Shown: positions 9,918-19,434, numbered from the stretch's first letter. The stretch: 64,000 nt of DNA from Longimicrobiales bacterium (GCA_958295645.1 OY282361.1:704927-768926), one strand, 5' to 3'. Made by a program: numbers and translations. Notes: generated by a model from the letters alone, not told the origin.

Positions 9918-10092
9918 ATCCGGTTCCGCCCGCCCGCGCTGCGCCCGGCGCAACCGCAGGCTCCGCTGGGCGCCGAGGCGGGGCCGGGCAACCCTGGCGC
10001 CCTGTCCACCGTCCCAAGTTCAGCGGCCCTTGCCGCGGAGGGCCTGCCCACGGCCCATTCGGACGAACTCGACGACGACAGGATGCACAAGC

Positions 10093-11172
10093 ATGAGAAA
10101 CTCGAAGAAACCACGGCTGGCGCTGGCGTCGGCGCTGGCGATCGTGTGCGCATTGCCCTTGCCGGGGACGGCGCACCAACCCGACACGTTGCACATCGAC
10201 CTGTCGATTCCGCCGATCCGGATGGTGGCGCGCCCGCATTACCAGCTCGGGGTCTACATCGGCTCGGCAGAGGGCCGCGGCGTGGCCGTCACGGGAGTCA
10301 CGAGTGGCGGCCCGGCGGAGGAAGCGGGGATACGGAAGGGAGATGTTGTCACTTCCGTCGCCGGCCGCGACTTGACCCAGCCGCTGAACGCCGGCTTGGA
10401 GGAAGAGTTCCACGGCAACGAGTCCATCGAGGCGCAACGGCTGCGCGTCGTGCTTCGGGACCTCCTCCTCGAAGAAGAGGAGCCAGTGGAGGTGCTCGTC
10501 CTCCGGGGAGACGAGACGCTGGCGTTCGATGTCGTGCCGCGGAAGAGGTACGTCCACTTTGTCAGAGGACTGACGGAGATCCGAGACCGCATGCGCCACG
10601 ACATGGCGGGCGAGACGTACGCCACGGCGCGGGCGTTGCGGGACAGTGCGCTCAAGGCTCAAGAAAGCGCCCTGCGGCTCATGCGCGACACGCTGCACGC
10701 CGCCAAGGTGTGGGCGCACGAATTGAAGGAATTGGCCGTCGACACGGGGTTGGTGCGGTTGGGCGAGCAAACGGCCGAAGCGATGTCCAGGCTTGCCGAC
10801 TCGCTGGGCCGCTGGAAGACGAAGCCGCGAATCGCAGTGTCGGGCGCCTGGGGACTACTGCCGGGGCATGAAGTCCACCTCGACGGCTGGTCGTACTTCG
10901 GGCACGCGGCGCACGGTCTCGACCTCGTGGAGCTGAATCCGGACCTCGGCGCCTATTTCGGAACCAGTTCCGGCGTCTTGATCGCGGACGTGGACGAAGA
11001 CTCGGCGACGGGCCTGCGCGCGGGCGATGTCGTCGTGAGCGTGGACGGCCGCGAAGTCGGCGACATCGAGAAGCTACGGCGAATTCTCCGGTCGTACGAG
11101 CACGACGAAGAAATCCGCTTCGGAATCTGGCGCGACGGCGCGCAGACCACGGTCGAGGGCGCTCTGAAGTAA
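10093..11172 (+). CDS. secreted protein with two PDZ domains
   Basis: 359 residues. A signal peptide (residues 1-27, hydrophobic LALASALAIVCALPL) directs export. PDZ-like domain 1 lies at about 52-130 (GVAVTGVTSGGPAEEAGIRKGDVV), then a helical linker with many acidic residues (about 150-235), then PDZ-like domain 2 at about 275-355 (GVLIADVDEDSATGLRAGDVVVSVDG). No protease triad is visible, so it is not DegP-like; it may be an adaptor or scaffold for envelope proteins. The ATG at 10093 is chosen because AGGA precedes it and the signal peptide then starts properly. It interrupts the propionyl-CoA carboxylase genes for no clear reason. Confidence 0.75.
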   Translation: MRNSKKPRLALASALAIVCALPLPGTAHQPDTLHIDLSIPPIRMVARPHYQLGVYIGSAEGRGVAVTGVTSGGPAEEAGIRKGDVVTSVAGRDLTQPLNAGLEEEFHGNESIEAQRLRVVLRDLLLEEEEPVEVLVLRGDETLAFDVVPRKRYVHFVRGLTEIRDRMRHDMAGETYATARALRDSALKAQESALRLMRDTLHAAKVWAHELKELAVDTGLVRLGEQTAEAMSRLADSLGRWKTKPRIAVSGAWGLLPGHEVHLDGWSYFGHAAHGLDLVELNPDLGAYFGTSSGVLIADVDEDSATGLRAGDVVVSVDGREVGDIEKLRRILRSYEHDEEIRFGIWRDGAQTTVEGALK

Positions 11173-11245
11173 CTTTCGGGCGGAGGGCGGCCCTTCGCCG
11201 GGCGCGCCCAGCGAGTTCATATTGCCTCCCCGGAGGCGCCGCGCC

Positions 11246-12733
11246 TTGATCCAGTCCGTGTTGGTCGCCAACCGGGGCGAGATCGCGGTTCGGATAATTC
11301 GGGCCGCCCGCGAGATGGGGATTCGCTCGGTGGCGGTCTTTTCCGAGCCCGACCGAACGGCCCCGCATGTCATGCTGGCCGACGAGGCCTACGCGATCGG
11401 CCCTGCGCCGGCGTCCCGGAGCTACTTGGACGTCGGCAGGGTGATCGCCGCGGCTCGCGAGGCGAACGTGGACGCGGTGCATCCGGGGTACGGCTTCCTG
11501 GCCGAGCGCGGGCACTTCGCCGAAGCGGTGGCGCGGGCGGGCATGACGTTCGTGGGTCCTCGGCCCGAGACGATCCTGGCGATGGGCGACAAGACGGCGG
11601 CGCGCGAGCGAATGCGGGCGGCAGGCGTGCCGGTGGTGCCCGGCACGGCGAGACCGTTGGCGTCGGCGGCGGAGGCCCGGAGCACGGCCGAGTCGATCGG
11701 CTTTCCCGTCGTGCTCAAGGCGGCGGCGGGGGGCGGAGGCAAGGGGATGCGGGTCGTGCGCCGGGCGGAGGACGTGGAAGGCGCCTTCGAGGCGGCGGGC
11801 CGGGAGGCGGAATCGGCCTTCGGCGACGGCCGCCTCTACGTGGAGCGCTTCCTGGAGCGCCCTCGCCATGTGGAGATGCAGGTCTTCGGCGACGGGTCCG
11901 GCAACGTGGTCCATCTCTTCGAGCGCGAGTGCTCGATCCAACGGCGCCACCAGAAGCTCGTGGAGGAAGCGCCTTCGCCGGCCTTGGCGCCCGAGGACCG
12001 CGAACGCATGGGCCGGGCGGCCGTCCGTGCGGCCCGGGCCGTGGACTACGTGGGCGCCGGCACGGTCGAGTTCCTCTGGCACGGAGGCGAGTTCTATTTT
12101 CTGGAGATGAACACGCGGCTTCAGGTCGAACATCCGGTCACCGAGATGGTCACCGGGGTCGACTTGGTCGAGTGGCAGTTCCGCGTCGCCTCCGGGGAAG
12201 ACCTGCCGTTGCGCCAGCCGGAGATCCCCCTGCGCGGACACGCGGTGGAGTGCCGCATCACGAGCGAGTCGCCGTTCGACGGCTTTCTTCCGGCCACGGG
12301 CGTGGTGGACGAACTCGAAGTTCCCGGCGGCCCGGGCCTGCGCTGGGACGGCGGCATCTCGCGCGGCTCCGAAATCGGCCTGCACTACGACTCGCTCCTG
12401 GGCAAGCTCGTCGCGCACGGTCCGGACAGGGCGGCGGCCGTTCGGCGCATGAGAGGGGCCCTCGCCGAACTGGAGATCGCCGGGGTGGCCACGAGCGCGC
12501 CCCTGCTCGCGCGAATCATGGAGGAGCGCGACTTCCTGGCCGGCGAGCTGTCCACGGCCTACTTGGAAGACCATCCGGCGCTCTTCGACTCGGCGTTGCC
12601 GACCGGCGCCGAGGCCGCATTGGCCGCGGCGGCCGCTCTGCTCGAGCATCGAGCGCGCGCCGAGCGAGCGGCCCCGAGGATTCGGACCGGCGCGGAGCCC
12701 CTGTCGAACTGGCAACGGGGGCTGGCCGGGTGA
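11246..12733 (+). CDS. pccA: acyl-CoA carboxylase, biotin carboxylase subunit
   Basis: About 495 residues. ATP-dependent carboxylation of biotin. The N-terminal VLVANRGEIAVRIIRAARE block, the ATP-grasp glycine loop GGGGKGMR and the signature EMNTRLQVEHPVTE are all present. The start is placed at TTG 11246 because CGGAGG (11231-11236) lies at ideal distance and the N terminus then begins just before the conserved VLVANRGE; a TTG at 11222 would add eight Arg-rich residues. The C-terminal part beyond about 445 is longer than E. coli AccC and resembles the start of fused propionyl/methylcrotonyl alpha subunits. The stop overlaps the carrier gene start by 4 bases. Confidence 0.92.
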   Translation: MIQSVLVANRGEIAVRIIRAAREMGIRSVAVFSEPDRTAPHVMLADEAYAIGPAPASRSYLDVGRVIAAAREANVDAVHPGYGFLAERGHFAEAVARAGMTFVGPRPETILAMGDKTAARERMRAAGVPVVPGTARPLASAAEARSTAESIGFPVVLKAAAGGGGKGMRVVRRAEDVEGAFEAAGREAESAFGDGRLYVERFLERPRHVEMQVFGDGSGNVVHLFERECSIQRRHQKLVEEAPSPALAPEDRERMGRAAVRAARAVDYVGAGTVEFLWHGGEFYFLEMNTRLQVEHPVTEMVTGVDLVEWQFRVASGEDLPLRQPEIPLRGHAVECRITSESPFDGFLPATGVVDELEVPGGPGLRWDGGISRGSEIGLHYDSLLGKLVAHGPDRAAAVRRMRGALAELEIAGVATSAPLLARIMEERDFLAGELSTAYLEDHPALFDSALPTGAEAALAAAAALLEHRARAERAAPRIRTGAEPLSNWQRGLAG

Positions 12734-13290
12734 GCCGTCCCATGGCGCCGAGGCCGGTTTGCTACCGGGTTGCGTTGCCCGGCGGCGACCATGCCGTTGA
12801 GGTGGCAGGAACCAGCGTCCGCGTCGGCGATGTAGCCGGGAGTGTCCGCGTGGGCGGCCGCGAGGTGGCCTGCGACCTGGCCCAGGCCGGCGAGGCCAAG
12901 CGATTCTCGCTCCTGATGGACGGCCGGTCCTGGGGCTTCGTGGCGCGGGGCGGTGCCGGCGGCCGGTGGGAGTTCTTGCTGGAGGGGCGCACGGTCGCGG
13001 CGGAAGCCCTGGACGAGCGCGCCGCCAGGATCCGGGACATGTCGCCCCGAACCGAGGCCGGGACGCGTCTCGAGGCGGTCAGGGCGCCGATGCCCGGCCT
13101 GGTCGTCCAGGTGTCGGTGCGGGCCGGGGACCAAGTGGCGGCCGGAGACCGCGTGGCGGTGGTGGAGGCCATGAAGATGGAGAACGAACTCCGCGCAACG
13201 GCGGACGGGAGGGTCGCGAGGGTGCTGGTCGAAGTCGGCGCGGCGGTGGAGAAGGATCAGCCGCTTGTGGAGTTCGAGGAGCAGGCGTGA
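12730..13290 (+). CDS. biotin carboxyl carrier protein
   Basis: 186 residues from the GTG at 12730, which overlaps the previous stop (GTGA); ATG 12742 is an alternative. The C-terminal biotinyl-lipoyl domain (about residues 112-186) holds the biotinylation motif EAMKMENE with the target lysine. The N-terminal 110 residues resemble the linker (BT-like) region of acyl-CoA carboxylase alpha chains, so the biotin carboxylase and carrier look like a split version of a fused alpha subunit. It delivers carboxybiotin to the carboxyltransferase encoded upstream. The next gene again starts with a GTGA overlap. Confidence 0.88.
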   Translation: MSRPMAPRPVCYRVALPGGDHAVEVAGTSVRVGDVAGSVRVGGREVACDLAQAGEAKRFSLLMDGRSWGFVARGGAGGRWEFLLEGRTVAAEALDERAARIRDMSPRTEAGTRLEAVRAPMPGLVVQVSVRAGDQVAAGDRVAVVEAMKMENELRATADGRVARVLVEVGAAVEKDQPLVEFEEQA

Positions 13291-14864
13291 GTTCCGGCGG
13301 GGACGCGCCCCGGACTTCCGGCGAGGTGCCTCTCGGTCCCGTCGTGGCCGGCTGGCCCGGAGGCTTCTGCCCGGAGACCGACCTTGGACAGCCCGGGGAG
13401 TTCCCGTTCACACGGGGCATCCACGCTTCCATGTACAGCGGCCGCCTGTGGACGATGCGCCAGTACGCGGGCTTTGGGACGGCCGAAGAGACGAACCGGC
13501 GCTATCGCTTCCTCCTGGACCGCGGCACCACCGGCCTTTCCGTGGCCTTCGATCTGCCCACTCAAATGGGTCTCGACTCCGACGCGTCCTTGGCGGCGGG
13601 CGAGGTAGGCCGGGTCGGCGTCGCCGTCGACTCGCTGGCCGACATGCGGACGCTCTTTCGGGACATCGCGCTGGATCGCGTCTCCTGCTCGATGACCATC
13701 AACGCGACCGCCTCCGTCTTGCTCGCTCTCTACGTCGCGCTGGCCGACGAGCAAGGCATCCCGAGAGACCGCCTGAGCGGCACCGTCCAGAACGACATCC
13801 TCAAGGAATACGTGGCCCGGGGCACCTTCGTCTATCCCGTCCGGCCTTCGTTGCGGCTGGCTGGAGACGTCGTCGCCTTCTGCGCGCGCGAGATGCCGCG
13901 CTGGAACCCCGTCTCCGTGTCCGGCTACCACATCCGCGAAGCCGGCTCGACGGCGGCCCAGGAAATCGGCTTCACGCTCTCGAACGGTCTCGAGTACGTG
14001 AGCCAAGCCCTCTCCAGGGGCCTTCGCATAGAGGAGTTCGCGGGGCGCATGTCCTTCTTCTTCGCGGCCCACAACGACCTCTTCGAGGAAGTCGCCAAGT
14101 TCCGCGCCGCTCGCCGCATTTGGGCTCGTCTCATGCGGGAGCGCTTCGAGGCGCCCGATTCCTGCTGCCGCCTCCGCTTTCACACGCAGACCGGCGGCTC
14201 CACGCTGACGGCCCAGCAGCCGATGAACAACGTCGTGCGCGTGACGGTGCAGGCGCTGGCCGCGGCCCTGGGCGGCACCCAGTCCCTCCACACCAACGGC
14301 TACGACGAGGCGCTCGGGCTGCCGTCCGCGTCCTCGGCGGCGCTGGCCCTGCGCACGCAGCAAGTCCTCGCCGAGGAGTCCGGCGTCGCCGCCTGGGTGG
14401 ACCCGCTGGGAGGCAGCTTCGTGGTCGAGACGTTGACGCAACGGCTCGAAGCCGAGGCGCTCGACTGCATGAGGCGGGTGGAGGAGCACGGAGGAGCGGC
14501 CGAGGCCATCGGCGTCATGCAGGACGACATCCACAGGGCCGCGTACAAGTTCCAAAGGGAGATCGAATCCGGTGCTCGCGCGGTCGTCGGCGTGAACCGT
14601 CACCAAAGCGGAGAGGCTCCCGACCCGCCCGTCCAGCCCAGCTACCAGGAGATGGAGGCCCGGCAGAGGGCGTCGCTCGCGGCTCGCCGCGAGGCGCGCG
14701 ACGGCGAGCGGGCAACGCAGCGCCTGCGACAGGTGCGCGAAGCGGCGGCCGGCGACGACAACCTGTTGCCGGTCATGATCGGTGCGGTCAAGGCCGGGGC
14801 CACTCTGGGAGAAATCAGCGACGAACTCCGGCGCGTGTGGGGAACGTACCGAAACCCAGTCTGA
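13287..14864 (+). CDS. methylmalonyl-CoA mutase, catalytic (large-domain) subunit
   Basis: 525 residues. It isomerises (R)-methylmalonyl-CoA to succinyl-CoA, completing propionate entry into the TCA cycle. It contains the TIM-barrel signature blocks SVAFDLPTQMGLDSD, HTQTGGSTLTAQQPMNNVVR and LGGTQSLHTNGYDEALGLPS. It ends at the usual GTYRNPV, so the separate C-terminal cobalamin-binding domain is absent. It must therefore pair with a separate B12-binding subunit, which is not in this window. The GTG at 13287 overlaps the stop of the carrier gene. Methylmalonyl-CoA epimerase is also absent from the window. A related mutase such as isobutyryl- or ethylmalonyl-CoA mutase cannot be excluded by eye. 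Confidence 0.88.
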   Translation: MSSGGDAPRTSGEVPLGPVVAGWPGGFCPETDLGQPGEFPFTRGIHASMYSGRLWTMRQYAGFGTAEETNRRYRFLLDRGTTGLSVAFDLPTQMGLDSDASLAAGEVGRVGVAVDSLADMRTLFRDIALDRVSCSMTINATASVLLALYVALADEQGIPRDRLSGTVQNDILKEYVARGTFVYPVRPSLRLAGDVVAFCAREMPRWNPVSVSGYHIREAGSTAAQEIGFTLSNGLEYVSQALSRGLRIEEFAGRMSFFFAAHNDLFEEVAKFRAARRIWARLMRERFEAPDSCCRLRFHTQTGGSTLTAQQPMNNVVRVTVQALAAALGGTQSLHTNGYDEALGLPSASSAALALRTQQVLAEESGVAAWVDPLGGSFVVETLTQRLEAEALDCMRRVEEHGGAAEAIGVMQDDIHRAAYKFQREIESGARAVVGVNRHQSGEAPDPPVQPSYQEMEARQRASLAARREARDGERATQRLRQVREAAAGDDNLLPVMIGAVKAGATLGEISDELRRVWGTYRNPV

Positions 14865-15020
14865 TCCCGTTTGCGGGCGCCCGGACACCCGGCCTCCGGG
14901 CCCGGTTCGCAGGCGCGCCGGAAGGGGCCGCGGCGCCATGTTATCTTGCGGATTGCCGTCGGGCGCGCACGCCCGCGAACTCTCGCGTTTCGCCAGGAAG
15001 GAGGAGTCCCGCCCGCCGCC

Positions 15021-15512
15021 ATGCCGACCTACGACTACAGATGCCGCGACTGCGGCCACGGGTTCGAGGTTTTTCAGAGGATGAGCGACGAGCCGGGGGC
15101 CGACTGCACCGAGTGCGGCGGCAGCGCGCAACGGCTCATATCGGGGGGCGGCGGACTCCTGTTCAAGGGCGAGGGATTCTACATCACCGACTACCGGTCC
15201 GACGCCTACAAGAAGAAGGCGGAACGCGACGCCGGCCGACGGGACGGCAGCACGGCGGGAGACGGCGGTGCGGCGGGAGACGGCAAGGCGGCTGGCGATG
15301 GCAAGGCCGCGGGCAGCGGCAAGGCGGCTGGCGACGGTAAGGCGGTTGGCGACGGCGCGAAGGACAAGGCCGCGAAGACTGGCTTGGCGGGATCCGCGGG
15401 CGGCGCGGGCAAGGATCGTAACCGGAGGCGTTCGAGAGGGCCGGGCAATGCGTCCTCCGGCGCGGGCGGTTTGTCGTCCGGCGCTGGCCGGAAGGGCGGC
15501 CGAGACGAATGA
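15021..15512 (+). CDS. FmdB-family zinc-ribbon protein with Gly/Lys-rich repeat tail
   Basis: 163 residues. The first 70 are a standard FmdB/CxxC zinc ribbon: [16 protein letters not shown], then CTECGG. The rest is low complexity: repeats of six residues (GDGKAA type), then Lys/Arg/Gly/Ser-rich sequence, unusual compared with the 70-110 residue family members. The ATG at 15021 is chosen because the family begins with MPTY; AAGGAGGAG ends about 14 bases earlier. TTATCTT at 14941-14947 may be a -10 element of a promoter in the 156-base gap before it. The function of the family is poorly defined. The gene overlaps argS by 4 bases (ATGA). Confidence 0.85.
   Translation: MPTYDYRCRDCGHGFEVFQRMSDEPGADCTECGGSAQRLISGGGGLLFKGEGFYITDYRSDAYKKKAERDAGRRDGSTAGDGGAAGDGKAAGDGKAAGSGKAAGDGKAVGDGAKDKAAKTGLAGSAGGAGKDRNRRRSRGPGNASSGAGGLSSGAGRKGGRDE
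15259..15356 (+). repeat. intragenic 18-bp repeats (GDGKAA units)
   Basis: Five to six imperfect 18-base units of the type GGAGACGGCAAGGCGGCT encode six-residue Gly-Asp-Gly-Lys-Ala-Ala blocks in the tail of the FmdB-like protein. Confidence 0.8.
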
Positions 15513-17452
15513 GCGCGGAGCCGACAGAGCGGATTGCCGCGTCGCTGGAGCGCGCGGTGGCCGAAATGGGCGCGGCGGGCGTGCAGGTGCGCCTGGAGCG
15601 GCCCCGCGTCGGCAGCCACGGCGACTGGGCGTCCAACGTGGCGATGGTTCTGGCTCCGAAGCTGGGCCGGCCTCCCCGGCAGGTGGCCGAGGACCTCCTG
15701 AACCGCGCCGGGGAGATCGAGGGCGTGGACCGCGCCGAAGTAGCGGGGCCGGGATTCCTGAACTTCTTCTTGGACGCGGGCGCCTCGGGCAGCGCCCTCC
15801 CGCGAATCCTCGATATGGGCGACCGCTACGGCAGCGGCGACGAAGGGGCCGGCCGGGCCGTCATGGTCGAGTTCGTCTCGGCCAATCCCACCGGCCCGCT
15901 GCACCTGGGACACGGCCGCCAGGCGGCGCTCGGCGACGCCATCGCCCGGCTCCTTGAATGGACGGGCTGGAAGGCGCACCGCGAGTTCTACTTCAACGAC
16001 GCCGGCGGACAGATCGACCGCCTCGCGGAGAGCGTGCGCGCCCGTTTCCAACAGATCTTCGGCCGCGACGAGCCCGTCCCCGAGAACGGCTACCACGGCG
16101 AGTACGTGGCCGAGATCGCCGCCGCCTTTCGGGAGCGGCACGGCGACCGGTACCGAGACGACCGCACCGAGGCGGCGCTCGAGGCGATGCGCGCCTTCGC
16201 CGTGGCTCGCCTGCGCCAGGAGCACGAGACCGGCCTGGAGGCCTTCGGCGTTCGCTTCGACGAGTACTATCCGGAGACGCGCCTCTACTCCGACGGCCGC
16301 GTCCGCGAGACCATCCAGGCGCTGGACGAGACAGGCCTCACGTACCGCCAGGACGGCGCCTGCTGGCTCCGCACTACGCGCTTCGGCGACCAGAAGGACC
16401 GCGTCATGGTCAAGAGCGACGGCTCGCCCACCTACTTCCTGCCCGACGTCGCCTACCACATGTCGAAATGGGAGCGCGGCTTCCACCACGTGATCAACGT
16501 CCAAGGCGCCGATCACCACAGCACGACGGACCGGGTGAGGGCCGGCCTGCAAGCCCTTGGGCGGCCTCCCGAATACCCCGAGTACGTGCTGCATCAGATG
16601 GTGACGGTGGAGCGCGACGGCCAGGAGATCCGCTTTTCCAAGCGCGCCGGCTCGTACACCACCTTGGCCGGCTTGGTCGCCGAGGTCGGCGCCGAGGTGG
16701 CCCGCTATTTCTTTCTCATGCGCCGTCCCGAGGCTCACTTGGTCTTCGACCTGGATCTCGCGCTGGATCAGTCCGAGAAGAATCCGGTCTACAAGGTGCA
16801 GTACGCGCACGCGCGCCTCTGCCAGCTCTTGGATCAGGGCGCGAAGGGCGTTGTCGTCGGGCGGGGAACGCAGTCCCCCAGCGCGCCTCGCCGGCTCCTG
16901 GACCAGGGCGCGAAGAAAGGGCGCGACCTCTCCGGTGCGCGGGCGGATCCGAGGTTGCTGACGGCCGCGGCAGAACGGGACTTGGCGCGGCAGCTCGGCG
17001 AGTTCCCGGCGTTCGTCGAGCGCGCTGCCGCGAACCGCGCTCCGCAAGTCGTGTGCGCCTACCTGGAACAGACGGCGGGCTTGGTGAACTCCTGGTATCA
17101 GGCCGGCCATCCGTCCAGAGGCCCGGAACTCTCGGCCCTGGTCGGGAACGAAGCGTTGCGCAACGCCCGGTTGACGCTGGCCCGCGCGGCCCGCACGGTC
17201 CTGCGCAACGGTCTCGCCGTGCTGGGCCTCCAGGCCCCAAAACGCATGCACCGGGAGGTGCCGGACGTGGTCGGCGGCGGGGTTGGGGTCGGGCAAGGCG
17301 TGCCGGCCGAGGGCATTGTTGCGGCGGCCGTCGAGGGTCGCGCTCGGCCCGTCGCGGATGGCGGGCCGAGTGCCGCAAGTCGCGCCCGGTCGGCCGTTGC
17401 GGGTGGCAGGCCGTCCGCCGCAAGTCGCGCGCAGTCGGCCGCCGCGGGCTGA
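15509..17452 (+). CDS. argS: arginyl-tRNA synthetase with internal duplication and C-terminal tail
   Basis: 647 residues, about 80 longer than typical. It charges tRNA-Arg. The N-terminal Add1 domain (about 1-100) is followed by the HIGH motif HLGHGR (132-137) and a KMSKS-equivalent RFSKRAG (375-381). The DALR anticodon-binding domain ends at about 600 (LGLQAPKRM), where most family members stop. Two oddities: a 23-residue in-frame duplication around residues 440-470 (LLDQGAK occurs twice), and a low-complexity tail after residue 603 with two 15-residue repeats. Both lie outside catalytic motifs, so the enzyme is probably active. The ATG at 15509 overlaps the fmdB stop. Confidence 0.95.
   Translation: MSAEPTERIAASLERAVAEMGAAGVQVRLERPRVGSHGDWASNVAMVLAPKLGRPPRQVAEDLLNRAGEIEGVDRAEVAGPGFLNFFLDAGASGSALPRILDMGDRYGSGDEGAGRAVMVEFVSANPTGPLHLGHGRQAALGDAIARLLEWTGWKAHREFYFNDAGGQIDRLAESVRARFQQIFGRDEPVPENGYHGEYVAEIAAAFRERHGDRYRDDRTEAALEAMRAFAVARLRQEHETGLEAFGVRFDEYYPETRLYSDGRVRETIQALDETGLTYRQDGACWLRTTRFGDQKDRVMVKSDGSPTYFLPDVAYHMSKWERGFHHVINVQGADHHSTTDRVRAGLQALGRPPEYPEYVLHQMVTVERDGQEIRFSKRAGSYTTLAGLVAEVGAEVARYFFLMRRPEAHLVFDLDLALDQSEKNPVYKVQYAHARLCQLLDQGAKGVVVGRGTQSPSAPRRLLDQGAKKGRDLSGARADPRLLTAAAERDLARQLGEFPAFVERAAANRAPQVVCAYLEQTAGLVNSWYQAGHPSRGPELSALVGNEALRNARLTLARAARTVLRNGLAVLGLQAPKRMHREVPDVVGGGVGVGQGVPAEGIVAAAVEGRARPVADGGPSAASRARSAVAGGRPSAASRAQSAAAG
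16811..16920 (+). repeat. 69-bp in-frame direct duplication inside argS
   Basis: The segment 16811-16850 (GCGCGCCTCTGCCAGCTCTT...) recurs at 16881-16920 with a few substitutions and a one-base deletion near its start. The matching LLDQGAK codons are 69 bases apart, so the reading frame is kept. Confidence 0.75.
17351..17440 (+). repeat. two 45-bp direct repeats in the argS tail
   Basis: Units 17351-17395 and 17396-17440 share the core GCCGCAAGTCGCGC and encode two 15-residue blocks of the type V-A-x-G-x-P-S-A-A-S-R-A-x-S-A. They end four codons before the argS stop. Confidence 0.8.
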
Positions 17453-17455
17453 GCC

Positions 17456-18382
17456 GTGTCCGTCCTGGTCGTGGGAAGCGTGGCCCTCGACACGGTGGAG
17501 ACGCCCGTCGGCCGGGCCGACCGCGTGCTGGGCGGGTCGGCGGTCTTCTTCGCGGCCGCGGCCTCTTTGCTGGCGGACCTGCGCATGGTCGGGGTCGTGG
17601 GGGACGACTATCCGTTGCCCGAACTGGGATTCCTGGCCGCTCGCGGCGCCGACCTCGAAGGCGTCGTGCGCGCACCGGGGCGGAGCTTCTTCTGGGCGGG
17701 CCGCTACAGCCGGGACTTCGCGACCCGGGAGACGTTGGAGACGGACCTAGGCGTGTTCGCCTCCTTCAGCCCGGACGTTCCTGGCGGGTATCGCGACTCG
17801 GAAATCGTCTTCCTGGGCAACATCGACCCTTCGCTCCAACTGCGCGTGCTGGACCAGATGGACGCCCCGGCGCTGGTCGCCGCCGACACCATGAACTACT
17901 GGATCGAAGGCGCCAGGGAGGCTCTGCTGGAGGTGGTGGGCCGCCTGGACGTCCTGTTCTGCAACGACGACGAGGTGCGCGCGCTGGCGGGCGAGGCCAA
18001 TCTGGCCGAGGCGGCCCGCTGGGTTCGCGCGCGCGGTCCCTCGGTCGTGGTGGTCAAGAAGGGCGAGCACGGAGCGGCCGTCTTCGCGCGAGACTGGACC
18101 TTCTTCGTGCCCGGATTCCCCGTGGCGAAAGTGATCGATCCGACGGGCGCGGGCGACGCCTTCGCCGGCGGCTTCCTCGGATGGCTGGACAGGGCGGACC
18201 TCGGCTGCAGGGAGGACTGGAAGCGGGCGGCGGCGACGGGTTCGGCGATGGGCGCCTTCGCGGCGGAGGCCTTCTCGGTGGACCGCTTCCGCGGCCTCCG
18301 CCTCGAAGACGTGCACGCGCGGGTCTGCGCTCTCGGCGAAATGACGGCGTTCGATCCTCTCGGCGTCCCGGCCGGGGCGTGA
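17456..18382 (+). CDS. PfkB-family carbohydrate/nucleoside kinase
   Basis: 308 residues from GTG 17456, three bases after argS. Ribokinase-like fold: the N-terminal GGSAVFFAAAASLL block and, near the C terminus, the PfkB signature DPTGAGDAFAGGF (about 229-241) with the catalytic Asp and anion-hole glycines. The substrate is not evident; adenosine, ribose or other sugars are all possible. Its place directly before purM, with a 4-base GTGA overlap, hints at nucleoside salvage, but this is only suggestive. Confidence 0.85.
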   Translation: MSVLVVGSVALDTVETPVGRADRVLGGSAVFFAAAASLLADLRMVGVVGDDYPLPELGFLAARGADLEGVVRAPGRSFFWAGRYSRDFATRETLETDLGVFASFSPDVPGGYRDSEIVFLGNIDPSLQLRVLDQMDAPALVAADTMNYWIEGAREALLEVVGRLDVLFCNDDEVRALAGEANLAEAARWVRARGPSVVVVKKGEHGAAVFARDWTFFVPGFPVAKVIDPTGAGDAFAGGFLGWLDRADLGCREDWKRAAATGSAMGAFAAEAFSVDRFRGLRLEDVHARVCALGEMTAFDPLGVPAGA

Positions 18383-19434
18383 CGGCGGAGAAGGCGGCGG
18401 CGGGCCGGGAGGGGCTCGCGTACAAGGCGGCGGGCGTCGACCTGGACGCGGCCGCGCGCGCCAAGCAATCGTTCGCGGCCTTGCTCGATTCCACGCGCGA
18501 CGCCCGCACGCTGTCGGCTCTGGGCGCCTTCGGCGGCTGCTACGCCGTGCCCAAGGGGATGGCCGATCCCGTACTCGTGGCGAGCGCGGACGGCGTGGGC
18601 ACCAAGCTCAAGGTGGCCTTCGCCGCGGGCCGACACGACTCGATCGGGCGCGACCTCGTGAACCACTGCGTCAACGACGTCTTGGTGCAGGGGGCGCATC
18701 CGATCTTCTTCCTCGACTACCTGGCCACCGGGGCTCTGGACGACGGCGTGGCGCGTTCGGTCGTAGAGGGCGTGGCCCGCGCCTGCCGCGAGAACTCCTG
18801 CGTGCTGCTCGGCGGAGAGACCGCAGAGATGCCCGGCTTCTACGCCGCTGGCGAGTACGACTTGGCCGGGTTCGTCGTTGGCGTCGTGGACCGGTCTCGC
18901 TTGCTTGACGGCTCGGCCGTTCGCCGCGGCGACCGTCTGGTCGGCGTTGCGTCGAGCGGACTGCACACCAACGGCTACACGCTGGCGCGATCCATCGTGT
19001 TCGACCGCATGGGCCTGACGGCGGGCGACGACTTCCCCGGCGAGGCCGGCGCATCGGTGGCCGACGTGCTCCTGCGCGTGCACCGGTCGTATCTCGGCTT
19101 GGCTGGCCCCTTGCTGGAAGAGGGCGCGGTCTCCGCGATGGCTCACGTCACGGGCGGCGGAATCGAGGACAACCTGCCGAGGGTGCTGCCCGAGGGCCTC
19201 GGCGCCCGGGTCGACTGCGGATCGTGGCCGGTGCCCAACGTGTTTCGGGCGCTGGCGAAGGGCGGACAAGTCGACATCCGGGAGATGCACCGCGTGTTCA
19301 ACATGGGCGTGGGCATGGTGCTGATCGTGCCGCCCGACTGGACGGACCGTGCGCTGGAGGCCGCGGCGGGCAAGGCGTGGGAGATCGGAGAGGTCGTGGA
19401 GGGCGTCGGCGTGGAAATGGCCGGGGTGGCGTGA
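18379..19434 (+). CDS. purM: phosphoribosylformylglycinamidine cyclo-ligase
   Basis: 351 residues, normal length. It converts FGAM to AIR, step five of purine synthesis. Characteristic blocks are GGCYAVPKG, ADGVGTKLKVAF, HCVNDVLVQGAHPIFFLDY, LGGETAEMPGFY and the C-terminal HVTGGGIEDNLPRVLPEG. The start is GTG 18379, overlapping the kinase stop by 4 bases; the very long open frame upstream in this frame is a shadow of argS and the kinase. Confidence 0.96.
   Translation: MTAEKAAAGREGLAYKAAGVDLDAAARAKQSFAALLDSTRDARTLSALGAFGGCYAVPKGMADPVLVASADGVGTKLKVAFAAGRHDSIGRDLVNHCVNDVLVQGAHPIFFLDYLATGALDDGVARSVVEGVARACRENSCVLLGGETAEMPGFYAAGEYDLAGFVVGVVDRSRLLDGSAVRRGDRLVGVASSGLHTNGYTLARSIVFDRMGLTAGDDFPGEAGASVADVLLRVHRSYLGLAGPLLEEGAVSAMAHVTGGGIEDNLPRVLPEGLGARVDCGSWPVPNVFRALAKGGQVDIREMHRVFNMGVGMVLIVPPDWTDRALEAAAGKAWEIGEVVEGVGVEMAGVA

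Noticed and set aside
13257-15131. Minus-strand open frame of 624 residues opposite the mutase gene
   Set aside because: Antisense shadow of a well-conserved methylmalonyl-CoA mutase gene.
15958-18378. 800-residue plus-strand open frame ahead of purM
   Set aside because: Arg/Pro/Gly-rich frame shadow of argS and the PfkB kinase; only the part from 18379 is purM.
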